The notes: generated by a model from the sequence alone, not told the origin. Shown: positions 32,198 through 41,645, numbered from the stretch's first letter. The stretch: DNA of 53,075 nt from Paenibacillus sp. Soil787 (GCF_001429545.1 NZ_LMSP01000034.1:189102-242176), one strand, 5' to 3'. Program-made: numbers and translations.

Positions 32198-32371
32198 TTA
32201 CCGGTAGGATTTTTTGGGAATGCTTTTCATCTTTTCTTGCTCGGACGTGAATTCTGCACTAATTTCGACATCAGCGAGCGCAGGTGCTTGACTCATCCGC
32301 TCAGCAAGTGTGGTATGGAGCAGTTGCTGCTCTGGTGCCGTCATGGCTCTTTGTTTGATCGATTGACGCAT
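32198..32371 (-). CDS. hypothetical 57-residue protein
   Basis: A short basic-then-acidic protein beginning MRQSIKQRAMTAPEQQLLHT and ending MKSIPKKSYR. AGGAG lies seven bases before the ATG at 32371 and a terminator follows the stop, so expression is likely. No domain, signal peptide or membrane segment is visible. It lies between dtd and the FAD oxidoreductase; neither suggests a function. Confidence 0.55.
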   Translation of the reverse strand: MRQSIKQRAMTAPEQQLLHTTLAERMSQAPALADVEISAEFTSEQEKMKSIPKKSYR

Positions 32372-32445
32372 CTGGATGCTCCTAACCGCTAGTATATACA
32401 CATTAAGTATAACCAGTCAGCTAGTTTATTATCCTTTAGAGCAAC

Positions 32446-32886
32446 CTATTTGCTGTCGATAACCAACGTAACAGGTCCCCAATTCGTCAAAGATACATTC
32501 ATCATTTCCCCGAAAGCGCCTGTTTCCACATGTAAACCTAAGGACCTTAGCAGCTCATTAAACTTATCATATAGCGGTTCAGCAAGCTCTGGTCTTGCCG
32601 CTGACATGAAATTGGGCCGCTTCCCTTTGCGGCAATCGCCATACAAGGTAAACTGCGAAACGGATAAAATTTGTCCTCCTGTCTCCAGGACAGAAAGATT
32701 CATTTTGCCGGTTTCATCTTCAAAAATACGCAGTCCAGCCACTTTATCGGCCAAATACTTCGCATCCTGCTCGGTATCGTCATGGGTAATCCCGACTAGC
32801 AGCATCAAGCCCTGATCAATACGGCCAATGGTTATATCATTGACAGTTACTTCGGCACGTTTACAACGTTGAACAACTACTCTCAT
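32446..32886 (-). CDS. dtd: D-aminoacyl-tRNA deacylase
   Basis: A 146-residue Dtd (B. subtilis YrvI) that hydrolyses D-amino acids, and glycine from tRNA-Ala, off tRNA. The active-site motif SVSQFTLYGDCRKGKRPNF and the Gly-cisPro motif in NWGPVTLVID are intact. MRVVVQRCKRAEVTV is the standard start. It lies 35 bases after relA on the same strand with GGAG before the ATG, so a relA-dtd operon is likely, as in many Firmicutes. Confidence 0.95.
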   Translation of the reverse strand: MRVVVQRCKRAEVTVNDITIGRIDQGLMLLVGITHDDTEQDAKYLADKVAGLRIFEDETGKMNLSVLETGGQILSVSQFTLYGDCRKGKRPNFMSAARPELAEPLYDKFNELLRSLGLHVETGAFGEMMNVSLTNWGPVTLVIDSK

Positions 32887-32921
32887 TGCCTACCCTAATC
32901 TCCTTAACTTTATTACATCGG

Positions 32922-35108
32922 CTAGCTTTGCATAATACGCTGGACGGAATAAACATCTTTGACACGTTTAATTTTCTCAACAACGGACTGCAGATGGTCT
33001 ATATTTTTGATTAAAATGGTCATATGGATTGTAGCCATCTTGTTCTTATCGGATCGCCCGGATACTGCGGAAATCATCGTTTTGCTTTCTGAAACGGCTT
33101 GGAGTACTTCGTTTAAGAATCCACGGCGGTCATGACCAGTGATTTCAATCTCGACATTGAAATTGGATTCAACCGCTTCGGCCCAATCGACCTCAATGAC
33201 CCGTTCCTCTTCTCCCATACTCGTAGGAATGTTCGTACAATCAGAACGATGCACAGACACGCCGCGTCCTCTTGTGATATACCCAATAATCAGATCGCCA
33301 GGTACCGGATTACAGCAGCGTGCGAAGCGGACAAGCAGATTGTCGACACCTTTGACACGGACACCGTTGGTTGGACGGCTTTTGCGCTCGGATGACGTCG
33401 GCGGCTTGACCTCCTTGACCTCACTTGTAAGCTTCAGCACCTGTGCTTCTTCGGCTTCCTTACGCAGCTTCTCGGTTAACTTCGTACATATTTGTGCAGC
33501 TGTAATACCGCCAAAGCCTACGGCTGACAGCATATCTTCAATATCGCTAAAATTAAACTTCTTGGCGGCTTCAAGCATTTTATCGTCGCTCATCAAAGTC
33601 GGTGGATCGATCGCCAATCGTTTGAGCTCGCGCTCAATCATATCTTTCCCTTTTTCGACGTTCTCTTCACGCTTCTCTTTCTTAAACCACTGCTTGATCT
33701 TACTTCGAGCGTGAGAGGATTGCGCGATTTTAATCCAATCCTGACTAGGTCCGTACGAATGCTTAGAGGTCAGAATTTCAATAATATCCCCTGTTTTCAA
33801 CTTGTGGTCCAAGGGAACGATCCGGGAATTTACTTTGGCACCAATTGTGCGATTACCAACTTCAGTATGAATGCGATATGCAAAATCCAGTGGCACAGAA
33901 CCAGCCGGCAGCTCGATAACTTCCCCTTTTGGCGTAAACACGAAAACAAGGTCTGAGAAGAAATCCATTTTCATGGATTCCATAAATTCGGAAGCGTCAT
34001 TGGTCTCGTGCTGAAGCTCCAGAATTTCACGGAACCAGCTCATTTTGTCCTCGAAAGTGCCCGAAGGAACTACAGAACCGCCTTCTTTGTAGGCCCAATG
34101 CGCAGCAATACCAAACTCTGAAGTCCTATGCATCTCCCAGGTGCGAATCTGTACTTCTAACGGCTCTCCCTTAGGACCAATCACCGTTGTGTGCAAAGAC
34201 TGGTACATATTCGGCTTCGGCATTGCAATATAATCTTTGAAACGTCCAGGCATTGGTTTCCACAAGGTATGAATAATGCCTAAAGAAGCGTAGCAGTCCT
34301 TAATGCCATCGACAATAACACGAAGTGCCATAAGATCGTAAATCTCATTGAATTGCTTGCCGCGGGAGCTCATTTTTTTATAAATACTGTATAGGTGCTT
34401 AGGTCTTCCGGAAATATCTCCCTGAATGCCCATTTCATCCAGCTTTTCTTTAATGCTGTGAATAACGTCCTCAATATATTGCTCACGCTCTGTACGTTTC
34501 TTCTGCATGAGGTTAACGATCCGGTAATACTGCTGCGGATTTAAATAACGGAGGGCAATATCCTCCATTTCCCACTTAATCGTGGAAATACCGAGTCGAT
34601 GCGCAATCGGACAGAAAATCTCCAGCGTTTCCTCTGCAATACGGCGCTGGCTCTCTTCGGATTGGTACTTCAACGTGCGCATATTGTGCAAACGGTCCGC
34701 CAGTTTAATAAGAATAACGCGAATATCCTGCGCCATCGCAACAAACATTTTGCGGTAATTCTCGTTCTGCTGCTCCTCTTTGGACTTGAACTTGATCCGT
34801 TCCAGTTTCGTCAAGCCATCCACAAGCATCGCGCAAGTTTTCCCGAATTTATCTAGAACAGTTTCGAGTGAAACTGTTGTATCTTCAACGACATCATGCA
34901 GAAGCGCAGCAATCACGGATGTGACATCCATCTGCATGTTCACCAATATATCTGCAACAGCGAGTGGATGCAGAATATAGGGCTCACCCGATTTGCGTAC
35001 TTGGCCATGATGGGCCTCATCCGCAAATTCATAGGCCTCCCTAATCCTCTGCAAATCATTCTCTTTCAGATAGGTGGCGGCCTTCTCCAGCAGCTGCTCT
35101 ATACCCAT
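32922..35108 (-). CDS. relA: bifunctional (p)ppGpp synthetase/hydrolase
   Basis: A RelA/SpoT-family protein of about 728 residues. The HD hydrolase domain has RKSGEPYILHP and LLHDVVEDT with KLADRLHNMRTL. The synthetase domain has RPKHLYSIYKKM and MPKPNMYQSLHTTVIGPKG. TGS (VFTPKGEVIELPAG) and a C-terminal zinc-finger/ACT region (RFARCCNPVPGD, then GHDRRGFLNEVLQAV) follow. Intact HD and synthetase motifs point to a bifunctional Rsh. ATG at 35108 (MGIEQLLEKA) is preferred; ATG at 35120 is directly against AAAGGG. It has its own promoter with a palindromic spacer and a Spo0A-box core upstream. Confidence 0.96.
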   Translation of the reverse strand: MGIEQLLEKAATYLKENDLQRIREAYEFADEAHHGQVRKSGEPYILHPLAVADILVNMQMDVTSVIAALLHDVVEDTTVSLETVLDKFGKTCAMLVDGLTKLERIKFKSKEEQQNENYRKMFVAMAQDIRVILIKLADRLHNMRTLKYQSEESQRRIAEETLEIFCPIAHRLGISTIKWEMEDIALRYLNPQQYYRIVNLMQKKRTEREQYIEDVIHSIKEKLDEMGIQGDISGRPKHLYSIYKKMSSRGKQFNEIYDLMALRVIVDGIKDCYASLGIIHTLWKPMPGRFKDYIAMPKPNMYQSLHTTVIGPKGEPLEVQIRTWEMHRTSEFGIAAHWAYKEGGSVVPSGTFEDKMSWFREILELQHETNDASEFMESMKMDFFSDLVFVFTPKGEVIELPAGSVPLDFAYRIHTEVGNRTIGAKVNSRIVPLDHKLKTGDIIEILTSKHSYGPSQDWIKIAQSSHARSKIKQWFKKEKREENVEKGKDMIERELKRLAIDPPTLMSDDKMLEAAKKFNFSDIEDMLSAVGFGGITAAQICTKLTEKLRKEAEEAQVLKLTSEVKEVKPPTSSERKSRPTNGVRVKGVDNLLVRFARCCNPVPGDLIIGYITRGRGVSVHRSDCTNIPTSMGEEERVIEVDWAEAVESNFNVEIEITGHDRRGFLNEVLQAVSESKTMISAVSGRSDKNKMATIHMTILIKNIDHLQSVVEKIKRVKDVYSVQRIMQS

Positions 35109-35142
35109 GCATCTACCCATTCCCTTTAATCGATTTTAATTC

Positions 35143-35172
35143 ATTATGCCTGCAAGGCAGGCTCCACGTCAA
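35143..35172 (-). promoter_or_regulatory. relA promoter with palindromic spacer
   Basis: Minus strand TTGACG (35167-35172), 18 bases, CATAAT (35143-35148). The spacer holds the perfect inverted repeat GCCTGC-TTG... counterpart of GCCTGC-AAG-GCAGGC on the plus strand (35148-35162), placed where an operator would act. Confidence 0.6.
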
Positions 35173-35188
35173 CTGTTCGCTCCATGCA

Positions 35189-35196
35189 TTCGACAA
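35189..35196 (-). promoter_or_regulatory. perfect Spo0A-box core upstream of relA
   Basis: TTGTCGAA on the minus strand, 17 bases upstream of the predicted relA -35 element. A match to the 0A-box core; function not tested. Confidence 0.35.
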
Positions 35197-35284
35197 AAAG
35201 CAGCATTTTCTCACAATTCACTGAAAATATTCCCGAAATGTTAGCTTTCATTGTACAAGGATAAACGACTCCGTCGCCCCTACT

Positions 35285-35316
35285 AAAAAAGAATCGAACA
35301 CTAACATTCGATTCTT
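35285..35316 (-). terminator. terminator of recJ-apt
   Basis: Perfect 10-bp stem AAGAATCGAA/TTCGATTCTT with an 8-base loop and a T-run on the minus strand, about 20 bases past the apt stop. Confidence 0.92.
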
Positions 35317-35333
35317 AACTTGACGATTTAATA

Positions 35334-35846
35334 TTAATATTGAACTAAGGAAACCACATCAATCCCGTTAAACTTGCTTCTACCGTCTAAGTAGGATAAT
35401 TCTATCAAAAATGCAGCCCCAACAACTTCTCCGCCAAGCTGCTTAATTAAGTCGATCGATGTTTGAATCGTTCCACCTGTAGCAAGTAAATCATCCGCAA
35501 TCAGTACCTTCTGACCGGGTTTAATAGCATCTTTATGCATAGCTAATTTATCTTTGCCATACTCAAGAGCATAGTCAGCCTCAATCGTCTCGCCAGGTAA
35601 TTTGCCACTTTTACGAATTGGAATAAAGCCTACTCCAAGTGAATAAGCGAGAGGAGCGCCAATTACGAAACCACGAGCTTCAGGACCCGCAATAACATCG
35701 ATTTGTTTCTCTTTAATTAATGCTTTCATCTGATCGATTGCTTCTCTATAGACCGGTCCATTTTGCAATAACGTTGTGATGTCCTTGAAACGAATGCCAG
35801 GTTGTGGAAAGTCCGGGATAACGCGAATGTGCTCTTTGAAATTCAT
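35334..35846 (-). CDS. apt: adenine phosphoribosyltransferase
   Basis: A 170-residue type I PRTase making AMP from adenine and PRPP. FPQPGIRFKDITTLL is the APRT N-terminal signature, AGPEARGFVIGAPLAY the base-binding part and VLIADDLLATGGT the PRPP-binding loop. ATG follows GGAGG and overlaps the recJ stop (ATGA), so the two are translationally coupled. A terminator follows. The recJ-apt-relA order is standard in Bacillales. Confidence 0.97.
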   Translation of the reverse strand: MNFKEHIRVIPDFPQPGIRFKDITTLLQNGPVYREAIDQMKALIKEKQIDVIAGPEARGFVIGAPLAYSLGVGFIPIRKSGKLPGETIEADYALEYGKDKLAMHKDAIKPGQKVLIADDLLATGGTIQTSIDLIKQLGGEVVGAAFLIELSYLDGRSKFNGIDVVSLVQY

Positions 35847-38290
35847 ATGATTTCCTCCAAAATGTGATTTTCATTATTTATTTGATCGGCAATCCATTCT
35901 TCCAGCTCTTTGGCTGAAGAGTACATAACAATGGATTCAACTTCCTGGCGATGCAATCTATGTTGATACAAACGGGATGCTGTTAGATCTCTCTTTGCCG
36001 GTGATGCATGCAGTTTAACGAAGCTGCCTTGTTTTTCAACAAATTCAAGCTCCTCAAAAACGGATAAAATAAATTGAATCATTGCAGGAGAAAGACCCGA
36101 CCGTTTACTAAATGAGGTCATTAATCGTACATCCTGAACATTCAGCGACCCTTCCTTTTGCAAAGTGCCATACAGCATTTTAAACATGTCTCGAGATGGC
36201 AGGGTACTGCCGCTGTCAGGCCCCAGCTCCGCAAATACTGGATAACATCGCATCATTCCACTGGCTTGATGAAGCACACTCTGCAAGCTAGCAACGCTTC
36301 GTGGGATCGTGTACAAGACAATATCTTGCATGTTAGCAAATTCAATTTGCTGGGCTAATTCGTTAGCGGGCCGTAATTGTTCATTATCTTGAACAATCCA
36401 GTAGGGTACTGAGCCACCTAATTGAAACGCAGTTGAAGTGAACAAGGCTGCATCGGCTTCGTCGAACAGAACGATAGCTGGCGTAATTGTACGGTTACTA
36501 TTTCCTGCAGCAATCGTGCTCTGAAGTACGCTAAGCTTAGTGCTCAATTGACCTGCTCCACGCCAATCAAACAGCTGCATATGCGTTATACGAAGATCCT
36601 GCATCATGATTTGCGGCTTCCGCACACCGTTCCACTCGTTGATTGAAAGCTCTCCTAACACATCTACCTTAGCGGCAGGCGCGATCAGACCAACCAAGCT
36701 CCCTTTGCCGAAACCGACAGCTTCCACTGAGCAGCTTACTTCTTCCTTCATCTGGGAGAGGGCAAGCTTGAGATGCTGTTTCTCCTTGCCCATCGTCCGG
36801 ATATCGCCGAGCGATAAATCGGTGAACATGAACCTCGGCGCAGGATTGCCCATACCGAAAGGCGCGAGCTTCTCTAACTGCTCAATACTTGCAATCGGAA
36901 CATCTGACAAGCTGCACATCGCGTCTGCTTTCAGAAGTGGGATGAAATCCTGTTCCGTTAGTGAAGCAGCTGCTAGTTCGTTCAGCTTATGAGTGAATGC
37001 CTCCAAATGGCAGCTATTCAGACTCATACCCGCAGCCGCTTGATGGCCACCGTAGTGGTCGAGCATCTCTTCACAAGCTGTCAAAGCTTTGTGCAAATCG
37101 AAGCCGGCAATCGAGCGGGCAGAACCTTTGGCAATACCCGTCAGTGGATCTATGCTTAGCACTAAGGTTGGACGGTAAAACTTCTCAACGATCTTGGATG
37201 CAACAATACCGACAACACCGACGTTCCAGTGCTCCTTAGTGACAACTATCACTTTATCTAATCCTTTGGCTTGCTGCTGTTCGGCTAGAACAAAAGCTTC
37301 TTTCACCATGTCCTCAACGATAAGTTGACGTTCCTTATTCAGCATATCCAATTCAAAGGCAATTTGCTCTGCTTCTTTGCCATCCGATGTTGTGAGCAGC
37401 TTCACGGCAATATCTGCGGCTTCCAATCGGCCGCTTGCATTAATTCTGGGCGCCAGCGAGAAGCCAATATGAGATGCGGTGACTTCTTTATTTTCGATAC
37501 CAGAAACACCAATGAGTGAACGAAATCCTGCGTAAGCAGAATCCTGCATACGGAGCAGTCCCTGTTTCACGATTAAGCGATTCTCCCCGGTGAGAGGCAT
37601 TAAATCAGCAACCGTACCAAGCGCTGCAAACTCCAACAGTTCCTCAGGCAATCGACCTAGTAAAGCGTGCGCCAGCTTAAATGCAACGCCAACACCTGCA
37701 AGATGTTTATAAGGGTAAGGGCAGCCTGGCTTCTTCGGATTAATGACGGCTAAAGCTTGAGGCAGTATTTCAGGAGGCTCATGATGATCGGTTACAATAA
37801 CATCTAGGCCTATTTCCTGACAATAGGCTATTTCTTGAACGGCACTAATGCCTGTGTCAACGGTGATTAAAAGCGTGACGCCTTGTTCTTTGGCTAATTC
37901 GATCGCAGAACGATTCAGCCCATAGCCTTCTCGAATGCGATGAGGGATATACGTATCGAAACGAGCGCCTAGGCCTTTTAACAAATGGGCCATCAATGAG
38001 GTGCTGCTTACACCATCTGCATCGTAATCACCGTAGACACGTATTAATTCATCGTTCTGAAGAGCCTTTCGGATGCGTTCTACAGCTGGCAGCATCCCGT
38101 CAAGCAAATACGGGTCATTATAATAGTGGACTCCGCCGTGCAAGAATTGTTCAGCATCTGGCACAGTGCGTATATCTCGAAGAACAAGCATCCTGGCAAC
38201 GAGCGGTTCTATCTGCAGCTCGCGCGCAAATGTTTCAACGAGCATTTCATCCGCATTTCCTATGCTCCATCTTGCCTTCGGTGCTAGCAC
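35843..38290 (-). CDS. recJ: single-strand-specific exonuclease RecJ
   Basis: An 815-residue DHH-family 5'-3' exonuclease for recombination and mismatch repair. YGDYDADGVSS (87-97) provides metal-binding aspartates, and VTDHHEPP contains the DHH triad (168-170). DHYGGHQAAAGMSL is the DHHA1 motif, followed by an OB-fold and a Bacillus-type C-terminal extension. The start is GTG at 38290, eleven bases after AAGGAGG. Its leader contains the repeated hairpin/Shine-Dalgarno element plus a second partial copy. It overlaps apt by four bases. Confidence 0.95.
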   Translation of the reverse strand: MLAPKARWSIGNADEMLVETFARELQIEPLVARMLVLRDIRTVPDAEQFLHGGVHYYNDPYLLDGMLPAVERIRKALQNDELIRVYGDYDADGVSSTSLMAHLLKGLGARFDTYIPHRIREGYGLNRSAIELAKEQGVTLLITVDTGISAVQEIAYCQEIGLDVIVTDHHEPPEILPQALAVINPKKPGCPYPYKHLAGVGVAFKLAHALLGRLPEELLEFAALGTVADLMPLTGENRLIVKQGLLRMQDSAYAGFRSLIGVSGIENKEVTASHIGFSLAPRINASGRLEAADIAVKLLTTSDGKEAEQIAFELDMLNKERQLIVEDMVKEAFVLAEQQQAKGLDKVIVVTKEHWNVGVVGIVASKIVEKFYRPTLVLSIDPLTGIAKGSARSIAGFDLHKALTACEEMLDHYGGHQAAAGMSLNSCHLEAFTHKLNELAAASLTEQDFIPLLKADAMCSLSDVPIASIEQLEKLAPFGMGNPAPRFMFTDLSLGDIRTMGKEKQHLKLALSQMKEEVSCSVEAVGFGKGSLVGLIAPAAKVDVLGELSINEWNGVRKPQIMMQDLRITHMQLFDWRGAGQLSTKLSVLQSTIAAGNSNRTITPAIVLFDEADAALFTSTAFQLGGSVPYWIVQDNEQLRPANELAQQIEFANMQDIVLYTIPRSVASLQSVLHQASGMMRCYPVFAELGPDSGSTLPSRDMFKMLYGTLQKEGSLNVQDVRLMTSFSKRSGLSPAMIQFILSVFEELEFVEKQGSFVKLHASPAKRDLTASRLYQHRLHRQEVESIVMYSSAKELEEWIADQINNENHILEEII

Positions 38291-38301
38291 TTGGGTAGTG
38301 T

Positions 38302-38380
38302 CCTCCTTAGAGTTTTCCGTTAGGAAAACTAACTTCGTAAGCGTTACTGAGTTTTGCTTTGCAAAACTTTCTTCGTAAGC
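38302..38380 (-). promoter_or_regulatory. leader repeat with hairpin and Shine-Dalgarno, recJ copy (double)
   Basis: Minus strand: a first unit GCTTACGAAGAAAGTTTTG with hairpin AGTTTTG-CAAAG-CAAAACT (38349-38380), then a full unit GCTTACGAAG..., hairpin AGTTTTCC-TAAC-GGAAAACT and CTAAGGAGG (38302-38342). The G-C pair added in the second stem is compensatory relative to the mltG copy. Confidence 0.65.
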
Positions 38381-38397
38381 ATATTTTTTCCGCTTAT

Positions 38398-39348
38398 TTA
38401 GTGAATAACGGATGATTCATTAAGCTCAGAATCCGTATTATTTTTATAAGGATATCCTGCATCATAAGGGTTTACTTGAACAAAAACATCGGAAACATGA
38501 TGGAATCGTTTCATCAACTGCTGTTTGATCTTTTTGGAAACTTCATGCCCTTCCCAAACAGATACCCTTGGATTCACGCTAATTTTGATATCGACAACGA
38601 CATAATGGCCATGTTCCCTTGCCTGCAAATCATCGACGGTTATGACACCTTTAATCATTTGTACGGCAGCAATCAGTTCAGCGGCATCTTCCTGCAGAAG
38701 GACATAATCCGTTTTCGTATGTAAGGCTTCCTTAAGTAACGAATACCCCATCTTCACCACCATTAGAGATATAAATAATCCCGCAAGTGAATCCAAATAA
38801 TAAAGAAAAGATAGGTTTAGGTAATTCCCTATTAAAGCTCCTAGCACACCAATGAGAGCTACAATAGAAGAGTATATATCGGAACGGTGTCCCCAGCTAT
38901 TAGCAATTAATTCCTGAGATCCCAAACGCTTGCCCAACCTGTATGTATATTGAAACATGATCTCTTTTACCAAGAGCGAAATCCCAATGGCAACAAGTGC
39001 ATACACCTTAGGAGCATGCTCTACGTCGACCCAGATGGATTTTATGGTTGAGATGCCTAGTTCAACACCTAGGACTAGAATAACTATAGACAGCAGAATA
39101 GATGTGATGGATACCTTCTTATCTTGACGAATAGGGTAACCTTCTTGAGGCACCGCTTCTGCAGCTCTTAGTTTAATTAATGCATCAACAGAACTTACTG
39201 CCTCGGATGCTGAATGTACCGCGTCAGCGAGAAGTGCTTTACTTTGCGACATAAACCCAACAATAACCTTGAGACAGGCAAGAGCTACATTGCCGGCAAG
39301 ACCTACCCAGACAATGAGTTCTGTCTTTTGAAAACGCTCGTCATTCAC
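38398..39348 (-). CDS. cation diffusion facilitator family transporter
   Basis: A 316-residue CDF-type divalent metal exporter. ALLADAVHSASEAVSSVDAL (helix 2) and WGHRSDIYSSIVALIG (helix 5) carry the paired His/Asp metal-site residues, and DSLAGLFISLMVVKMGY forms helix 6. A cytoplasmic C-terminal domain follows (VDDLQAREHGHYVVVDIKIS). HxxxD in place of DxxxD in the helix-2/5 site suggests Zn or a similar metal; the metal is not proven. GTG at 39348, seven bases after GGGGGAG, is preferred over the longer frame. It lies between a weak secF terminator and recJ. Confidence 0.87.
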   Translation of the reverse strand: MNDERFQKTELIVWVGLAGNVALACLKVIVGFMSQSKALLADAVHSASEAVSSVDALIKLRAAEAVPQEGYPIRQDKKVSITSILLSIVILVLGVELGISTIKSIWVDVEHAPKVYALVAIGISLLVKEIMFQYTYRLGKRLGSQELIANSWGHRSDIYSSIVALIGVLGALIGNYLNLSFLYYLDSLAGLFISLMVVKMGYSLLKEALHTKTDYVLLQEDAAELIAAVQMIKGVITVDDLQAREHGHYVVVDIKISVNPRVSVWEGHEVSKKIKQQLMKRFHHVSDVFVQVNPYDAGYPYKNNTDSELNESSVIH

Positions 39349-39373
39349 TTGTACACTCCCCCTGAACGGATAC

Positions 39374-39399
39374 AAAGGCCGCGCAACATTCACGCGGCC
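39374..39399 (-). terminator. weak terminator after secF
   Basis: Stem GGCCGCG/CGCGGCC with a 9-base loop; on the minus strand only TTTGT follows, so read-through into the cation transporter gene is likely. Confidence 0.6.
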
Positions 39400-39413
39400 G
39401 GTTATTATGGTTA

Positions 39414-40340
39414 TTACGCTGCAGCTTTCTTTTTAGAACTACGCAAAGAATTTCTTTTCAATAAATACCACAGAGAACATGCAATGAAAATAGACGAATA
39501 AGCTCCGCTTGTTAACCCGATTAATTTCGCAAGTGCGAAAAGTTTAATGGACTCACTACCGAAAATATACAAACTGCCTGCGGCTAACAATACCACTAAT
39601 ACGGTATTGATATTACGCGCCATCGTCTGCCAGATACTATCGTTGACCAACGCAACGAGATCTGCGTCCGTTTTGAGTTTAGCAAATCGCAGATTTTCAC
39701 GAATACGGTCAAAGATAACGATTTTATCATTGATGGAATAACCGATTGTGGTCAAAACAGCCGCTAGGAACGGCAAGTTCACTTCAAAGCGGAAAATCGC
39801 AAACATGGCAATAACCATAAAAGCATCATGAAGTATGGCAATAATCGCTGCTACGGCAAAGCGCCATTCGAAACGAATACTTACATACAAACAAATTAAA
39901 ACGCTGGAAATGGCAACAGCATATACCGCTTTAAGCAACAATTCCTTCGCTAATTGCGGATCAACGGTGTTGATTTCTTTGGAAACCTCAGTGCCATAAG
40001 CAGTTGCGAACGCTTTTTGGATCTTATTAACCGTATCATCATTCAAAACATCATCGAATCGAATGGAGACACGATCACGGTTATTACCGCCGATTGTTGG
40101 ATCCGCAAAGTTCGATTTTACATCTCCACTCGTTGCAAGAGTATGTAAGATCTCTTCAACCTTTGCCTTGTCTAGTTGCTTGCCAACGACAAGATCAATA
40201 TTCGTTCCTGCTTTAAAATCAACACCGAAGTTCATGCCAGAAAACAGCATTACGGCTAGTCCAATAATAAGTAGAGCACTCGAAACGACAAAAAATTTAT
40301 TGCGGTTTTTCACAAAATCAAACTTTTTCTTAGAGTCCAC
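39414..40340 (-). CDS. secF: protein translocase subunit SecF
   Basis: A 308-residue membrane protein of the RND superfamily that uses proton motive force to help release secreted proteins. FGVDFKAGTNIDL is the SecF N-terminal motif. After a small periplasmic-side domain come five helices, including SIRFEWRFAVAAIIAILHDAF and TTIGYSINDKIVIFDRIREN. The start is GTG at 40340, nine bases after AAGGAGG, overlapping secD by 11 bases. SecD and SecF are separate here. Confidence 0.95.
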   Translation of the reverse strand: MDSKKKFDFVKNRNKFFVVSSALLIIGLAVMLFSGMNFGVDFKAGTNIDLVVGKQLDKAKVEEILHTLATSGDVKSNFADPTIGGNNRDRVSIRFDDVLNDDTVNKIQKAFATAYGTEVSKEINTVDPQLAKELLLKAVYAVAISSVLICLYVSIRFEWRFAVAAIIAILHDAFMVIAMFAIFRFEVNLPFLAAVLTTIGYSINDKIVIFDRIRENLRFAKLKTDADLVALVNDSIWQTMARNINTVLVVLLAAGSLYIFGSESIKLFALAKLIGLTSGAYSSIFIACSLWYLLKRNSLRSSKKKAAA

Positions 40341-41565
40341 GAATGTCTGCCTCCTTCACACCGAAATAACTTGGCTTTTTCAGCAAGTTGCCCCGTATGA
40401 TAAGATGCAGCAGCCATCTAGAGAACAATACGTTCGTTAAGATACTGATTATAATACTCATCATCGTAATAACCGCGAATCCGCGAATTGCGCCGTTTCC
40501 GACGTAGTACAGAACAATACCAGCAATTAAATTCGTTACGTTAGCATCCATAATTGTACGGAAAGAATGTTTCGAGCCTGATTTCAAAGATGAAAGAATG
40601 CTCTTGCCGGCACGTATTTCCTCACGGATTCTTTCATAAGTAATAATGTTCGCATCGACCGCCATACCTGCTCCTAAGACAAGGGCTGCAATACCTGGCA
40701 GCGTAAGTGTTGCATTCATAAAGTCAAATATAGCTAGTAATACCCATACATAAGTAATCAGTGTAAAGGCAGCCACAAGACCTGGTGCACGGTAATACAG
40801 TACCATGAAGATGAAGATTAAAATCGAAGCAATCAAACCAGCTCTAGCCGTTTGGTGCAGCGATGCACTACCTAAAGTGGCATCCACACGCTGAATATAC
40901 TTCTCTGTTAATTTCAATGGCATCGCACCCAAGTTAATCATCTTGGCTACATTCGTTGCTTCCGTTACACTCGTTTGTGTAATAATCGCCGAATCACTGT
41001 CAATGGGAAAATTAACAGATGCTGTCGACTTCACTTCATCATCCAAATAAATGGATAGTGTACTGCCAGTAAGCTTGGTCGTTACTTCTTTAAATTTCTC
41101 TCTGCTTTTCATCTTTATTTCGACAATCGGTTGCTTCGTATTTGGATCGTAGCTTAATTTAGCCGCGTTTTCTACGAAATCCGTTCCGTTCATATAAACC
41201 GTTCCATCCGGACCTCTAAAGGTAAGAACGGAAGGCTTAGACATTAAGCCTCTAACTTCTTCTTCATTTTTCACACCCGCAAGACGTACACGAATGCGAT
41301 CCGACCCTTCCGGATAAACCTCCGGTTCGGCTACACCAAGTTTGTCAGCTCGTTTCGCAAGACTTTCTGCTGCTTGCGTAAGCGTTTCCTTCGTCAATGG
41401 TTGACCAGCTGCCAAAGGCTCTGCGGTGTACAAAATTTCAAACCCGCCTTTTAAATCCAATCCAAGCTTAATTCGTTCTACAAGACTAGGGCTTGTTGCT
41501 CCGATCGCTCCAAGAACAATAACAACCGTTAGAAAAAAGAACGATATTCTTTTCCAATCCACCAT
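40330..41565 (-). CDS. secD: protein translocase subunit SecD
   Basis: A 411-residue partner of SecF. LGLDLKGGFEILY is the D1 motif. The extracytoplasmic domain (RADKLGVAEPEVYPEGSDRI) is followed by the membrane part with PGIAALVLGAGMAVDANIITYERIREE, holding the conserved Asp of the proton path, and GIVLYYVGNGAIRGFAV. It is driven by a consensus promoter at 41601-41629 and overlaps secF. Confidence 0.95.
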   Translation of the reverse strand: MVDWKRISFFFLTVVIVLGAIGATSPSLVERIKLGLDLKGGFEILYTAEPLAAGQPLTKETLTQAAESLAKRADKLGVAEPEVYPEGSDRIRVRLAGVKNEEEVRGLMSKPSVLTFRGPDGTVYMNGTDFVENAAKLSYDPNTKQPIVEIKMKSREKFKEVTTKLTGSTLSIYLDDEVKSTASVNFPIDSDSAIITQTSVTEATNVAKMINLGAMPLKLTEKYIQRVDATLGSASLHQTARAGLIASILIFIFMVLYYRAPGLVAAFTLITYVWVLLAIFDFMNATLTLPGIAALVLGAGMAVDANIITYERIREEIRAGKSILSSLKSGSKHSFRTIMDANVTNLIAGIVLYYVGNGAIRGFAVITMMSIIISILTNVLFSRWLLHLIIRGNLLKKPSYFGVKEADIRGL

Positions 41566-41600
41566 CTCTTGCTTGTCTCCCTTCCATACTCAATATGCCT

Positions 41601-41629
41601 ATTATACTCAGGTCTGAAAATCGAGTCAA
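41601..41629 (-). promoter_or_regulatory. sigma-A promoter of secD-secF
   Basis: TTGACT (41624-41629), 17-base spacer, TATAAT (41601-41606) on the minus strand. Confidence 0.88.
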
Positions 41630-41645
41630 TTTAAGTCGTTTCACG

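Noticed and set aside
35148..35162. GCCTGC/GCAGGC hairpin as a terminator
   Set aside because: No T-run on either strand, and it lies between the -35 and -10 of the relA promoter, so an operator reading is better.
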